A stretch of DNA of 64,000 bases from NCBI RefSeq assembly GCF_015904235.1, contig NZ_JADZLT010000051.1, forward strand, positions 62,001 to 126,000. The letters are read 5' to 3'. A model generated the notes under the pieces. That model was not told the DNA's origin. It made no database searches and worked only from the letters and a program-made list of their open reading frames with translations. This document shows, piece by piece, positions 44,054 to 52,263 of the stretch. The position numbers and the translations under genes were made by a program. Source of the DNA: Methylobrevis albus (GTDB lineage Bacteria > Pseudomonadota > Alphaproteobacteria > Rhizobiales > Pleomorphomonadaceae). Position 1 is the stretch's first letter. Each line of letters begins with the position of its first letter.

Positions 44054-45091
44054 ATGCTTGGACGGCTCCTGCTGACGGTGGCGATGACCACCGGTTACTG
44101 CCAGCTTGCGTCCGCCGCGCAACCGTCTGATCCTGCTCCTGAAATTGCCGCCGTGGCCGAGAAGGCCGACCTGCCCGAGATGGCGGACGGCGTGCCGCTG
44201 CCCACCGCCCGTCCCGTCCATACCGTGGTCGCCGTGCTCGGCCCGGATCCGGCCGTGGTTGCGGGGGCGAGCGCCCGAATTGTGGCAGCGAGCCTCACCC
44301 CCGTGCGTGCGGCCGCCGCTGTCGACAGCGCTGCCGAGGGCGAAGTCGCTGCGCTGGCAGTCGGTGTTCCCGTGCCGCGCCCGGCCCCGGCGCGTGCCGC
44401 CGCCGATCCGGTGGTGACGGCCGCGATCCCGGTCGAGCCCGCTGCAAATCCCGTGGAGACGGCCGCGCCTCCGGCCGAGTCCGCCGCGCCGGTCGCCACC
44501 GCAGCGCCCGCCGCCGTCGAAGCCGCCCCGGCCGCGATCGCGCTGGCGCCGGCGCCCGCCACCGAGGCGCTGCCCGGCGTCGCCGTGCCGGCCGATGCCG
44601 ATGCCAGCAGCGGCCACGAGGCCGCCGCCGCCGCGCAGTCCGAACTCGGCAAGGTCGCCGAAGCCGCCACCCCCGGCAGCGGCAAGCCCGATCTCGACCG
44701 CCTCATCGCCGCCTATGCCGACGAGCACGACGTGCCCGAGGCGCTGGTGCGCCGCGTCGTCAAGCGCGAGAGCAACTTCAACCCCGCCGCCTACAATTCC
44801 GGCAACTGGGGCCTGATGCAGATCCGCCACGGCACCGCCAAGGCGATGGGCTATCGCGGCCCGGCCAAGGGCCTGCTCGACGCCGAAACCAACCTCGCCT
44901 ATGCGGTGAAGTACCTCGCCGGCGCCTACAAGGTCGCCCGCGGCAATGCCGACCGCGCGGTGCGGCTCTACGCCAGCGGCTACTACTACGAAGCCAAGCG
45001 CATGGGCCTGCTCGAGGAAACCGGCCTCAGGGGCGGGGCCGCCGCCGCCCCGGTGCAGACGGTCAGCGCCATCGCTGGCGGCATGTACTGA
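44054..45091 (+). CDS. SLT-type lytic transglycosylase with Ala/Pro-rich linker
   Basis: Exported peptidoglycan-cleaving protein of 345 residues. A signal peptide (about 1-22) is followed by a disordered region rich in Ala, Pro and Val (about 25-215), then a C-terminal SLT domain (about 218-325). Domain marks are Lys-Arg-Glu-Ser-Asn-Phe (catalytic Glu near 239), Asn-Trp-Gly-Leu-Met-Gln-Ile and Ala-Val-Lys-Tyr-Leu-Ala-Gly. The linker is unusually long relative to the domain and may span the periplasm. The catalytic glutamate is present. Confidence 0.92.
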   Translation: MLGRLLLTVAMTTGYCQLASAAQPSDPAPEIAAVAEKADLPEMADGVPLPTARPVHTVVAVLGPDPAVVAGASARIVAASLTPVRAAAAVDSAAEGEVAALAVGVPVPRPAPARAAADPVVTAAIPVEPAANPVETAAPPAESAAPVATAAPAAVEAAPAAIALAPAPATEALPGVAVPADADASSGHEAAAAAQSELGKVAEAATPGSGKPDLDRLIAAYADEHDVPEALVRRVVKRESNFNPAAYNSGNWGLMQIRHGTAKAMGYRGPAKGLLDAETNLAYAVKYLAGAYKVARGNADRAVRLYASGYYYEAKRMGLLEETGLRGGAAAAPVQTVSAIAGGMY

Positions 45092-45188
45092 CCGACGCCA
45101 GGCCTCCCAACTTCTGATCCTGCTTCCGGCCGCGGTCGACACCGGCGTGCGCCGCAACGTGCCCGGACGGGCGTGGCCGCCAGTCCGC

Positions 45189-45377
45189 CTACATGATCCG
45201 GTGCGGGATCGACGGCTTCGGCTCCAGCCGCGCCCAGTCGGGCCAGCCGACGTAGCGCTCGATCCCGACGATGGCGAGGCCGAGGGCCCCGATCACCACG
45301 ACCATCATGATCCGGCGCCGCGACGGTGGCCGGCGGATCCAGATGGCCATGCGCAGCAGCAGGCGTTCGATGCTCAT
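45189..45377 (-). CDS. Small single-pass membrane protein
   Basis: Protein of 62 residues, not assigned to a named family. A basic N-terminus with Arg-Arg-Pro-Pro-Ser-Arg-Arg-Arg is followed by one membrane segment (about 24-40) and a short tail with Gly-Trp-Pro-Asp-Trp-Ala. Similar small proteins occur in alphaproteobacteria as far as I recall. It converges on the transglycosylase gene. GC content and codon use match the core genome. The function is unknown. Confidence 0.75.
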   Translation of the reverse strand: MSIERLLLRMAIWIRRPPSRRRIMMVVVIGALGLAIVGIERYVGWPDWARLEPKPSIPHRIM

Positions 45378-45493
45378 GGCGCCTCAATTGGGGGTCCAGG
45401 TAGGCTCGTACAACGGTCCGCATATGCAGATTGCATCGCGGGAGTTCCGGCGTCGGGTGCGCGGGCTGAAACGTCTGTGGCCCCCGGGGCCGG

Positions 45494-46207
45494 TCAGGTC
45501 CGGTCCGGGGGCCGAACGATATCGACGTCCTGGAATTCCATCCCGGTCAGCCCGTTCTGCTCCACGATGCGCTTGAAGTCACCATTGCAGAAGACGTCGT
45601 AACTGGTCTTCATTGGGCCACTGATCTTGAAGATGGGGGGAAACTCGAACGAGTTTTTGACCTTGAAGCCATACTCGTAGATCTGGCTGATGGTTCCGGT
45701 GTCCAGTCTGCGGAATCGCGATCTCCCTTCATCGAAGCAATCGACATAGACGAGGGGGAGATAGAAAACGAATCGCCTGCGAGCGACGTCGAGATAAATG
45801 TAATCTCCGAGGATCGCAATTGTCTCGGAGAACAGGCCCCATGCTCGCTCCGAGAAAACCACCGCTCCATAGAAGAAAAATGGCATATCGGGAATTTCAA
45901 GTTTCTTGTAACGATCAAACTTGAATTCTCGCCCGGATCTCACGATGTCGAATACTTGACGCAGGTCGAAAAGAGGTTTTTCTTCGACCGGAATGATGGA
46001 ACGGACGTCGGTGCAGCGCCGCATGCGGTAGGCCTCTTGCGTACCCAACAGAAAACTCCACGGCCGATGGGCGGAAACCGGCCCAAGATGGTCGCCGCTC
46101 TCCAGGTTAGCTGTCGCGCAACTTAGTCCATTTCCTTCGCAGAAAACCCATCCGCCGCGATGACACATCCGCAAAGAACGCACCGTTGCGGCGGCGCCGT
46201 CATCCAT
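45494..46207 (-). CDS. Imm11-like (DUF1629-type) orphan protein, lower GC
   Basis: Protein of up to 237 residues; the ATG at 46024 would give a 176-residue version. The C-terminal half resembles the Imm11/DUF1629 immunity family: Pro-Leu-Phe-Asp-Leu at the start of the core, Ile-Pro-Asp-Met-Pro-Phe-Phe, and a Val-Phe-Cys-Asn-Gly-Asp-Phe-Lys block followed by Gln-Asn-Gly-Leu-Thr-Gly-Met-Glu-Phe. The first 60 residues are not family-like and may not be translated. GC content is clearly lower than that of the neighbours, which suggests acquisition. No toxin gene adjoins it. Assignment is by pattern only. Confidence 0.65.
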   Translation of the reverse strand: MDDGAAATVRSLRMCHRGGWVFCEGNGLSCATANLESGDHLGPVSAHRPWSFLLGTQEAYRMRRCTDVRSIIPVEEKPLFDLRQVFDIVRSGREFKFDRYKKLEIPDMPFFFYGAVVFSERAWGLFSETIAILGDYIYLDVARRRFVFYLPLVYVDCFDEGRSRFRRLDTGTISQIYEYGFKVKNSFEFPPIFKISGPMKTSYDVFCNGDFKRIVEQNGLTGMEFQDVDIVRPPDRT

Positions 46208-46390
46208 CTGTCAGCTTAGGCGACTAGACCGCCGTCGCGGCCGGACGCAAGGGGCCCGGCGGCCGGAGTGTTTCGGGCAGCGACAGATCCGGGCTAGCGT
46301 GCCGTCCGGATCAACGTGGCCGTTGCCGCACCGCCGCCGCCCGGCAGCGCCAGCCCATCCTCTGGACTCCATACGACTGGAACAGCATCG

Positions 46391-47704
46391 ATGAAGATTA
46401 CGGTCGTCGGCACCGGCTATGTCGGCCTCGTCTCCGGGGTCTGTTTTTCGGAGTTCGGCTTCGACGTCACCTGCGTCGACGTCGACGCCACCAAGATCGC
46501 CAGCCTCTCGGCTGGCATGGTGCCGATCTACGAGCCCGGCCTCGAAGAGATGATGCAGCGCAACGTCGAGGAGGGCCGGCTCTCCTTCACCACCGACCTC
46601 GCCGCGGCGGTGGCGGCGGCAAGCGTGGTCTTCATCGCGGTCGGCACGCCGTCGCGCCGCGGCGACGGCGAGGCGGATCTTTCCTATGTCTATGCCGCCG
46701 CGCGCGAGATCGCCCGCAACATGCAGCCCGAGACGGTGGTGACGATCAAGTCGACCGTCGTCGTCGGCACCTGCCGCGCCGTGCGCGACATCATCGCGGC
46801 GGAGCGGCCGGGCGTGCCGTTCTCGGTCGCCTCCAACCCGGAGTTCCTGCGCGAGGGCGCGGCGATCGAAGACTTTCTGCGCCCCGACCGCGTCGTGGTC
46901 GGCGTCGACGACGAGCGCGCCAAGCTGCGGATGCGGCGGGTCTACCGGCCGCTCAACCTGCGCGAAACGCCGATCCTGATCACCTCGTTCGAGAACGCCG
47001 AGCTGATCAAATACGCCGCCAACGCCTTCCTCGCCATGAAGGTGACCTTCATCAACGAGGTCGCCGACCTCTGCGAGAAGGTCGGCGGCAACGTGCAGGA
47101 AATCGCCCGCGGCATCGGCCTCGACAACCGCATCGGCTCGAAGTTCCTCCACGCCGGCCCCGGCTTCGGCGGCTCGTGCTTCCCGAAGGATACCCGCGCG
47201 TTCGCCGCCACCGGCCGGAAGGCCGGGGCGCCGCAGCGGCTGATCGAAGAGGTGATCGCGATCAACGAGGCGCGGAAAGCCGACATGGCCGCCCGGGTGC
47301 TTGCCGCGCTGCCCGAGCCGGCGAAGTCTACCGTCGCGGTGCTCGGCGTCGCCTTCAAGCCCAACACCGACGACGTGCGCGAGGCACCGAGCCTCGCCGT
47401 GATCGGCGACCTCCTCGCCGAGGGCGTTTCGGTGCGGGCGCACGATCCCGAGGCGATGGCCCAGGCCGCCCCGCTGCTGCCCGGCGTCGCTTGGTGCGAC
47501 AGCCCCTACCAGGCCGCCGAGGGCGCCGACGTGCTGGTGATCCTCACCGAGTGGAACGCCTACCGCATGCTGAACTTCGCGACCCTGAAGACCGTCATGG
47601 CCGGCCGCCTGATCCTCGACCTCCGCAACATCTACAAGCCCGACGACATCGCCGGGACGGGGTTTTCGTATCGCTCGGTGGGGCGGCCGACGCTGGAGGG
47701 GTGA
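46391..47704 (+). CDS. ugd: UDP-glucose 6-dehydrogenase
   Basis: Cytoplasmic enzyme of 437 residues that oxidises UDP-glucose to UDP-glucuronate for polysaccharides. The NAD site Gly-Thr-Gly-Tyr-Val-Gly-Leu is at 7-13. The active-site Gly-Gly-Ser-Cys-Phe-Pro-Lys-Asp lies near 260-267, and Lys in Glu-Leu-Ile-Lys-Tyr near 207. The ATG at 46391 begins the nucleotide-binding fold directly. Its last 141 bases are copied, in broken form, at 49621-49761. Confidence 0.96.
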   Translation: MKITVVGTGYVGLVSGVCFSEFGFDVTCVDVDATKIASLSAGMVPIYEPGLEEMMQRNVEEGRLSFTTDLAAAVAAASVVFIAVGTPSRRGDGEADLSYVYAAAREIARNMQPETVVTIKSTVVVGTCRAVRDIIAAERPGVPFSVASNPEFLREGAAIEDFLRPDRVVVGVDDERAKLRMRRVYRPLNLRETPILITSFENAELIKYAANAFLAMKVTFINEVADLCEKVGGNVQEIARGIGLDNRIGSKFLHAGPGFGGSCFPKDTRAFAATGRKAGAPQRLIEEVIAINEARKADMAARVLAALPEPAKSTVAVLGVAFKPNTDDVREAPSLAVIGDLLAEGVSVRAHDPEAMAQAAPLLPGVAWCDSPYQAAEGADVLVILTEWNAYRMLNFATLKTVMAGRLILDLRNIYKPDDIAGTGFSYRSVGRPTLEG

Positions 47705-47740
47705 GGGGCTGCGGGATTTTCGGCGCCTGGCCTGGCGGCG

Positions 47741-47777
47741 AGCCCCCTGCCTCCCTCGCGAGGGGGGAGGGGACGAC
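47741..47777 (+). repeat. GC-rich repeat, family 4, copy c
   Basis: CCTCCCTCGCGAGGGGGGAGGGGACGAC resembles 41615-41657, including the GGGGACGAC end. The palindrome centre has changed from CTCGAG to CTCGCGAG. Confidence 0.65.
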
Positions 47778-47795
47778 TTTCGCACTGCATCGGCA

Positions 47796-47832
47796 ATCCC
47801 CCGCTCGAGGGGGAGGATCAGGCAGGGGGAGC
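47796..47832 (-). repeat. GC-rich repeat, family 4, copy d (inverted)
   Basis: Matches the inverted unit at 41713-41755, with the CTCGAGGGGGAGG core and a related tail. Together with copy c it repeats the two-unit layout seen near 41.7 kb. Confidence 0.65.
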
Positions 47833-48087
47833 CGGCCGGGGAGCGCAAACAGCGCCGAGCGACCTCCTGTTCCGATCAGCGACGCGTCATTGAGCGAGCC
47901 GTGATCGCTGCCGCCGGGTGTCGCGCCGGACGAGGTCGCATGGTGTCCTGTCGGGTCAGCGAAGTCCGAGAGACGGGGGTTCTTGCCCCGAATGGGGGGA
48001 TCGCGTTGCAGGAACCTTCAGGTTGTGAAAATATGCATGAGGCACAATTTATACTAGCGGTTCTCATTGCGGGATCGGAGTTGGATC

Positions 48088-49395
48088 ATGCTCTGCAATT
48101 TCCTTGGTCCGAGAAAAGCCGATTTGTCGGCGATACCCCATCGTGCGTTTGAACGGATTTCCAGAATAGTTTTTCTGATGATGCTGTCCGTCATGCTTCA
48201 TATGACGGAGGCAGCTGCAGCTCCTCCATGGAATGATGACATAAGCGCTGCATACAACATCAGAGCAAACTTGAAATATTTCTCTGGGACGATTGATCAG
48301 GCGACGATCGAGGCGGGCGAGCCGGGTTTTGAAAATGGCGAGGCTGCGAACCGAAGCGTCTGGTTCAAGCATCGGGCTCGTGCCGACGGCTATCTGGTCC
48401 TGATCTCCTTCACGAATGGCGACTTTTCTCGAACCGGCCCCGGCGTCGGGATCGACGTCTTCAACGGACGCTCCTTCAGGCCTTCCGACCGCATCGTATC
48501 GGCGTTCCCCGAGGACTTCCTTTCCAGCATCAAGGTCTCTCGGGTCATGGTCCCCGTTGTGGCGGAGCAGCTGATCTATATCAGGGTAGCTGCCGTCGGA
48601 CCGGCGAGTACGGTCGGATTTGCGTTTCACATCATTCACACCGACGACGAGGGAGACATTATTCTGCTCCCGATCAGAAGCCATGCGATTGGAACGCAAC
48701 CGTTACTTCTCCATGGCGAAACCGACTGCTGCGTCTTTGGAAATTTTTGGCCTGTGTTCGCTTTGGTCAACATGACGACCCGGCCGGCTGTCATCAGTTA
48801 TGCAAAGTATGATTTGCCGACCTCGGCCGTTTACCGCGGTGGTGACCAGATACCGCCCCGGGGCGAGTCGCGGCCGGGCCTGCAGTCGCTCACACTCGGT
48901 TGGAATTCGGACAATGTGCGCCGCGGCCAGTCGGGAACCTGGAACTACAAATTTGTGGCGCATGTGACGATGGGGGCCTTGTCCAAACGTCTCGCCGTTG
49001 CGATTCCGCTGATCCGATCGCGCACGGATCAGGCAAGGGTGACAACGAGGGCGGACAATACCTTCATCCTTGCGACCCTCGGCAACACCGCGCGCGGCGA
49101 GATACACGTGACGAACACGAGCCAGCACATGGCGAAGGGGTGCCGATTCATCAGGGCGCGCGTCGGTCCCGCGGCTTACTTTGCGCCGACCGAGTTCCGG
49201 TGGCGTCGTAAGACACCGCCGTCGCCCATCAACGCTGCGGTCGATATTCCGGCGGGCGCCACACGAACATTCGAAATCCTGCTGAATACGAATTTCACCG
49301 GATATGCCTTCGGCGCGAAGTTCGACTTCGCATGCGAGAACGCGCCGAACCTCTGGATGAATGCTCCGGCCTTCTCCATCACGTCACTGCCGTGA
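48088..49395 (+). CDS. Exported beta-rich protein, paralog A
   Basis: Predicted secreted protein of 435 residues, not recognised as a named family. The ATG at 48088 has GGAG seven bases upstream; a TTG at 48067 is also in frame. A signal peptide has its hydrophobic part near 27-43 and a probable cut after Glu-Ala-Ala-Ala-Ala. An N-terminal domain with Glu-Ala-Gly-Glu-Pro, Ser-Val-Trp-Phe-Lys and Asp-Gly-Tyr-Leu-Val recalls PPC-type beta domains. The C-terminal third (Asp-Ile-Pro-Ala-Gly-Ala-Thr-Arg-Thr-Phe, then a Cys near Ala-Cys-Glu-Asn) is also strand-rich. A homolog lies at 49958-51238. GC is lower than in core genes. Confidence 0.85.
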   Translation: MLCNFLGPRKADLSAIPHRAFERISRIVFLMMLSVMLHMTEAAAAPPWNDDISAAYNIRANLKYFSGTIDQATIEAGEPGFENGEAANRSVWFKHRARADGYLVLISFTNGDFSRTGPGVGIDVFNGRSFRPSDRIVSAFPEDFLSSIKVSRVMVPVVAEQLIYIRVAAVGPASTVGFAFHIIHTDDEGDIILLPIRSHAIGTQPLLLHGETDCCVFGNFWPVFALVNMTTRPAVISYAKYDLPTSAVYRGGDQIPPRGESRPGLQSLTLGWNSDNVRRGQSGTWNYKFVAHVTMGALSKRLAVAIPLIRSRTDQARVTTRADNTFILATLGNTARGEIHVTNTSQHMAKGCRFIRARVGPAAYFAPTEFRWRRKTPPSPINAAVDIPAGATRTFEILLNTNFTGYAFGAKFDFACENAPNLWMNAPAFSITSLP

Positions 49396-49453
49396 TGGAG
49401 CCGCGGCGGAGCGACAGCTGATCGCTGTGTCGTCGAGGTTGGCGTAGCCCCCC

Positions 49454-49610
49454 TCACACCACCAGCACGTCCCGCCTGAGCTCGTACAGCATCACCCCCG
49501 TCGCGATCGCGAGGTTGAGGCTGTCGGCGTGGCCGGCCATGGGTCTTGGCGAGGACGTCGCAGGCGCCGGCGAAGCGGTCCGAGAGGCCGGTCTGTTCGT
49601 TGCCCATCAG
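49454..49610 (-). pseudogene. Broken 3' tail of the TrmH-type RNA methyltransferase gene
   Basis: About 155 bases that match the 3' end of the intact gene at 51433-52263 with roughly 95 percent identity. It carries a two-base deletion near 49540 that shifts the frame, and similarity stops abruptly near 49610. It encodes the last motifs (Leu-Met-Gly-Asn-Glu-Gln-Thr-Gly-Leu-Ser). It is a relic, not a working gene. Confidence 0.9.
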
Positions 49611-49620
49611 GACCACGGAT

Positions 49621-49761
49621 CGCATGCTGAACTTCGCGACCCTGTAGACCGTCATGGCCGGCCGGCTGATCCTCGACCTGCGCAACATCTACAAGTCCGA
49701 CGACATCGCCGGGACGGGGTTTTCGTATCGCTCGGTGGGGCGGCCGGCACTGGAGGGGTGA
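49621..49761 (+). pseudogene. Broken 3' tail of ugd
   Basis: These 141 bases match 47564-47704, the last 47 codons of ugd including the stop, with six differences and no gap. One difference makes an internal TAG (Lys codon AAG to TAG near 49644). Similarity ends four bases after the stop codon. There is no start or 5' part, so it is a relic created by duplication. Confidence 0.92.
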
Positions 49762-49957
49762 GGGGAGCTTGTTAGCGTGCCTATGCAGTAAAACTTGGGG
49801 GCGTTGGCGAAATCGCCTGAGATAAATACGTATTGCAGCTTTAATCAATATCAGAGAGTAATTGGTACCGACGTGCGAAGAGGCGCGAGAATATTCGTGC
49901 TGGACGTGATCGGCATCGGAATTTTTGATGGAGCGCATTCGATTCTTGGAGGCTGAT

Positions 49958-51238
49958 ATGAACGCGGAATGGAATTTAAACGAGGGTGACCATTTTTTCG
50001 AAAAATCCGTGTCGAAACTCAAGATATTCCTGTCAGCGCTCTTCTGGTTTTCAGCTTGTTATTTTATCTTATCATTTGGTGCCTCCGCCGCGTTACTGAA
50101 CGATGGGATCAATAGTGCGATCGCCATAAAAAGTAACCTCAAGTATATTGCGGGAACGACGGTCGGGGCGACGGTTGAAGCGGGCGAGCCGGATTTCGAG
50201 AACGGCGAGATCGCCTACAATAGTGTCTGGTACAAATACAGGGCAACGAATGATGGATATCTAGTCATTCTTTCCTTCGCGGCTATCAATATAGGTTTAG
50301 ACGTCTTCGATGGCCCGTCATTTGATCCAAGACATCGATTGGTTTCCGGATTTCGTGAAAATATACCGGGCTTCCCGAGTTCGGTTATAAGATTGCTGAC
50401 TCCAACGGTTGTTGGAGAAGTTCTCTATATTCGGGTCGCCAATCCCGGTAATACGTCACAGCATCAATTTGGGATCTATTTTCAGCAAACGGGTCAAGAT
50501 GGAGAAATCTTGGTTATCCCGTTCAGGTCCGCGTGGGCGCCAATGCCTCCATCAATGATCTCTGGTGAATCAGCGGGCCCTATTTTTGCAAATTTCCAGC
50601 CAAACTTCATCTACATCAATACGATGCGGAGTGCTGGAAATATTACAGATGCTGGATTTGATATGCCTACCGCCAATGTGCGTCTTTCGGGAGCACGATT
50701 ACAGGGGAGATCTTCAACCAAACCAGGCGTGCAATTTGGATCCTTGTTATGGGACAACAGCGCGCGTCGGAATGAGATCGGTACCTGGAATTATACGTTT
50801 CTCACGAAGATTCGCGTCGGATCAGCGTCGTACAGATTCGGATTTCGTATCCCGCTGTCGCGTTGGAGGGACCGCCAAGTGCAACTAGCACTATCCTCTG
50901 AAACTGAAAGGGTGAACGCACTTCTCGGACAGACCGCAAGGCTCGTGGTCTCCGTCAACAACCCATCTGGTGTCTTGGCCAAAAACTGCCAGTTGCTGCA
51001 CTTCAGAAGCCCCTCGGGCTACGTCCGTCCCTACGAAGTTCGATGGCGGAGGCTGCTTCCGCTCGGAGTGATGAATGCGCCGATAGATATTCCAGCGCGT
51101 TCAACCCGGCAGATTGAGATCTTCATCAACACAAATTTTATCGGAGAAGCTAGGCGGCACACGCCATTTTTTGAGTGCGAGAATTCCTCACATAGTCATC
51201 AAATATTTCCACAAATAACGATCTATTCCCGCCCCTGA
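49958..51238 (+). CDS. Exported beta-rich protein, paralog B, low GC
   Basis: Predicted secreted protein of 426 residues, homologous over its whole length to paralog A (roughly 40 percent identity by eye). The ATG at 49958 has GGAGG five bases upstream. A signal peptide has its hydrophobic part near 22-43, with a likely cut after Ala-Ser-Ala. Conserved blocks include Glu-Ala-Gly-Glu-Pro-Asp-Phe-Glu-Asn-Gly-Glu, Gly-Thr-Trp-Asn-Tyr and Phe-Ile-Asn-Thr-Asn-Phe. GC is close to 48 percent, far below the rest of the window, indicating foreign origin. The function is unknown; a surface or secreted role is inferred. Confidence 0.85.
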   Translation: MNAEWNLNEGDHFFEKSVSKLKIFLSALFWFSACYFILSFGASAALLNDGINSAIAIKSNLKYIAGTTVGATVEAGEPDFENGEIAYNSVWYKYRATNDGYLVILSFAAINIGLDVFDGPSFDPRHRLVSGFRENIPGFPSSVIRLLTPTVVGEVLYIRVANPGNTSQHQFGIYFQQTGQDGEILVIPFRSAWAPMPPSMISGESAGPIFANFQPNFIYINTMRSAGNITDAGFDMPTANVRLSGARLQGRSSTKPGVQFGSLLWDNSARRNEIGTWNYTFLTKIRVGSASYRFGFRIPLSRWRDRQVQLALSSETERVNALLGQTARLVVSVNNPSGVLAKNCQLLHFRSPSGYVRPYEVRWRRLLPLGVMNAPIDIPARSTRQIEIFINTNFIGEARRHTPFFECENSSHSHQIFPQITIYSRP

Positions 51239-51432
51239 TTAGCGTGTCATGTGCGGACAGATCTGGACCTGACGCAAAGCCCGAACGCAGCAGGTAGGGT
51301 GAGCGTCGATCTGGGGAATTCAACCTGGCAGAAAAGGCATCTAAAATAAGAATGCCGTCTGCTGGCGTTTAGCAAGATTGCCAATGGCGGCTAAGTTCAA
51401 TTCCTTGAAAGGGTAGTGAAGCCGTAGATCGG

Positions 51433-52263
51433 CTAGACCACCAGCACGTCTCGCCTGAGCTCGTACAGCATCACCCCCGTTGCGATCGCGAGGTTGAGGC
51501 TGTCGGCGTGGCCGGCCATGGCGATCTTGGCGAGGACGTCGCAGGCGCCGGCGAAGCGGTCGGAGAGGCCGGACTGCTCGTTGCCCATCAGGAGCACCGT
51601 CGCCTCCGGCGAGGCGATCCGGCGCCAGTCGGTGGTGCCGGAGAGATGCGTGCCGACCATGCGCACGCCGGCCTTCGCCTTCCAGCCGAGGAACTCGTCG
51701 ATGCCGGTGCGCACCAGCGGCACGTGGAACAGCGAGCCCATCGTGGCGCGCACGGCTTCGAGCGAGAACGGGTCGCAGGTCTCGCCGATGATGATGACGC
51801 CCTTGGCGCCGACCGAATCGACCGTGCGGATCACCGTGCCGAGGTTGCCGGGATCCTTGACGCCTTCGAGCGCCACCCAGACGTCGCCGGCGGCGAGGCG
51901 CACCGCGGAGAGCGGCGTCAGCTTCTGGCGGAAGGCGCCGACCACCATCTGCGGGTTGTCGCGCCGGGTGATCTTGCCGAGCACCGCCTCGTTGACCTCC
52001 AGCACCATGCCGCCGCGGGCCTTGACGGCGGCGGCGGTCTGCATCACCCGCGCCTCCTGCCGGCCGCGGGCGGCGTAGCAGATCGTGTCGATCGGCCACT
52101 GCTCCTCCAGCGCGTCGGTGACGAGCTTCAGCCCCTCGCCGAGGAACAGCCCGGTCTCGTCGCGGTGCTTCTTCATCTGCAGCGCGCGCAGGTTCTTCAC
52201 CAGCGGATTGGTCAGGCTGGTGACCTGGTGCACCGCACCGCCGAACTTCACGGGGTCGCTCAT
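51433..52263 (-). CDS. TrmH/SpoU-family RNA methyltransferase
   Basis: SAM-dependent RNA 2'-O-methyltransferase of 276 residues. Start at the ATG at 52263, overlapping the previous gene in an ATGA arrangement. The SPOUT motifs are present: motif 1 Asn-Leu-Gly-Thr-Val-Ile-Arg-Thr near 140, motif 2 Leu-Met-Gly-Asn-Glu-Gln-Ser-Gly-Leu near 230, and motif 3 Ser-Leu-Asn-Leu-Ala-Ile-Ala near 258. The N-terminal substrate-binding part has Leu-Val-Lys-Asn-Leu-Arg. Whether the target is rRNA or tRNA is not clear. A broken copy of its 3' end lies at 49454-49610. Confidence 0.93.
   Translation of the reverse strand: MSDPVKFGGAVHQVTSLTNPLVKNLRALQMKKHRDETGLFLGEGLKLVTDALEEQWPIDTICYAARGRQEARVMQTAAAVKARGGMVLEVNEAVLGKITRRDNPQMVVGAFRQKLTPLSAVRLAAGDVWVALEGVKDPGNLGTVIRTVDSVGAKGVIIIGETCDPFSLEAVRATMGSLFHVPLVRTGIDEFLGWKAKAGVRMVGTHLSGTTDWRRIASPEATVLLMGNEQSGLSDRFAGACDVLAKIAMAGHADSLNLAIATGVMLYELRRDVLVV

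Larger units (their letters stand above)
47705..48087. other. Intergenic region after ugd with repeats, no gene
   Basis: About 380 bases. Family 4 repeats occupy 47741-47832. The following part, 47990-48087, is richer in A and T and should carry the promoter of the exported-protein gene. No reading frame there looks coding. Confidence 0.6.
49396..49957. other. Junction region with broken gene tails between the two paralogs
   Basis: This gap contains the two pseudogene pieces listed at 49454-49610 and 49621-49761, then about 200 AT-rich bases that probably carry the promoter of paralog B. It is the joint of a tandem duplication. No intact gene is present. Confidence 0.8.

Noticed and set aside
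49176..49688. 170-codon minus-strand frame across the end of paralog A and the junction
   Set aside because: It mixes antisense of paralog A, the methyltransferase relic and antisense of the ugd relic, with a frameshift. Not a gene.
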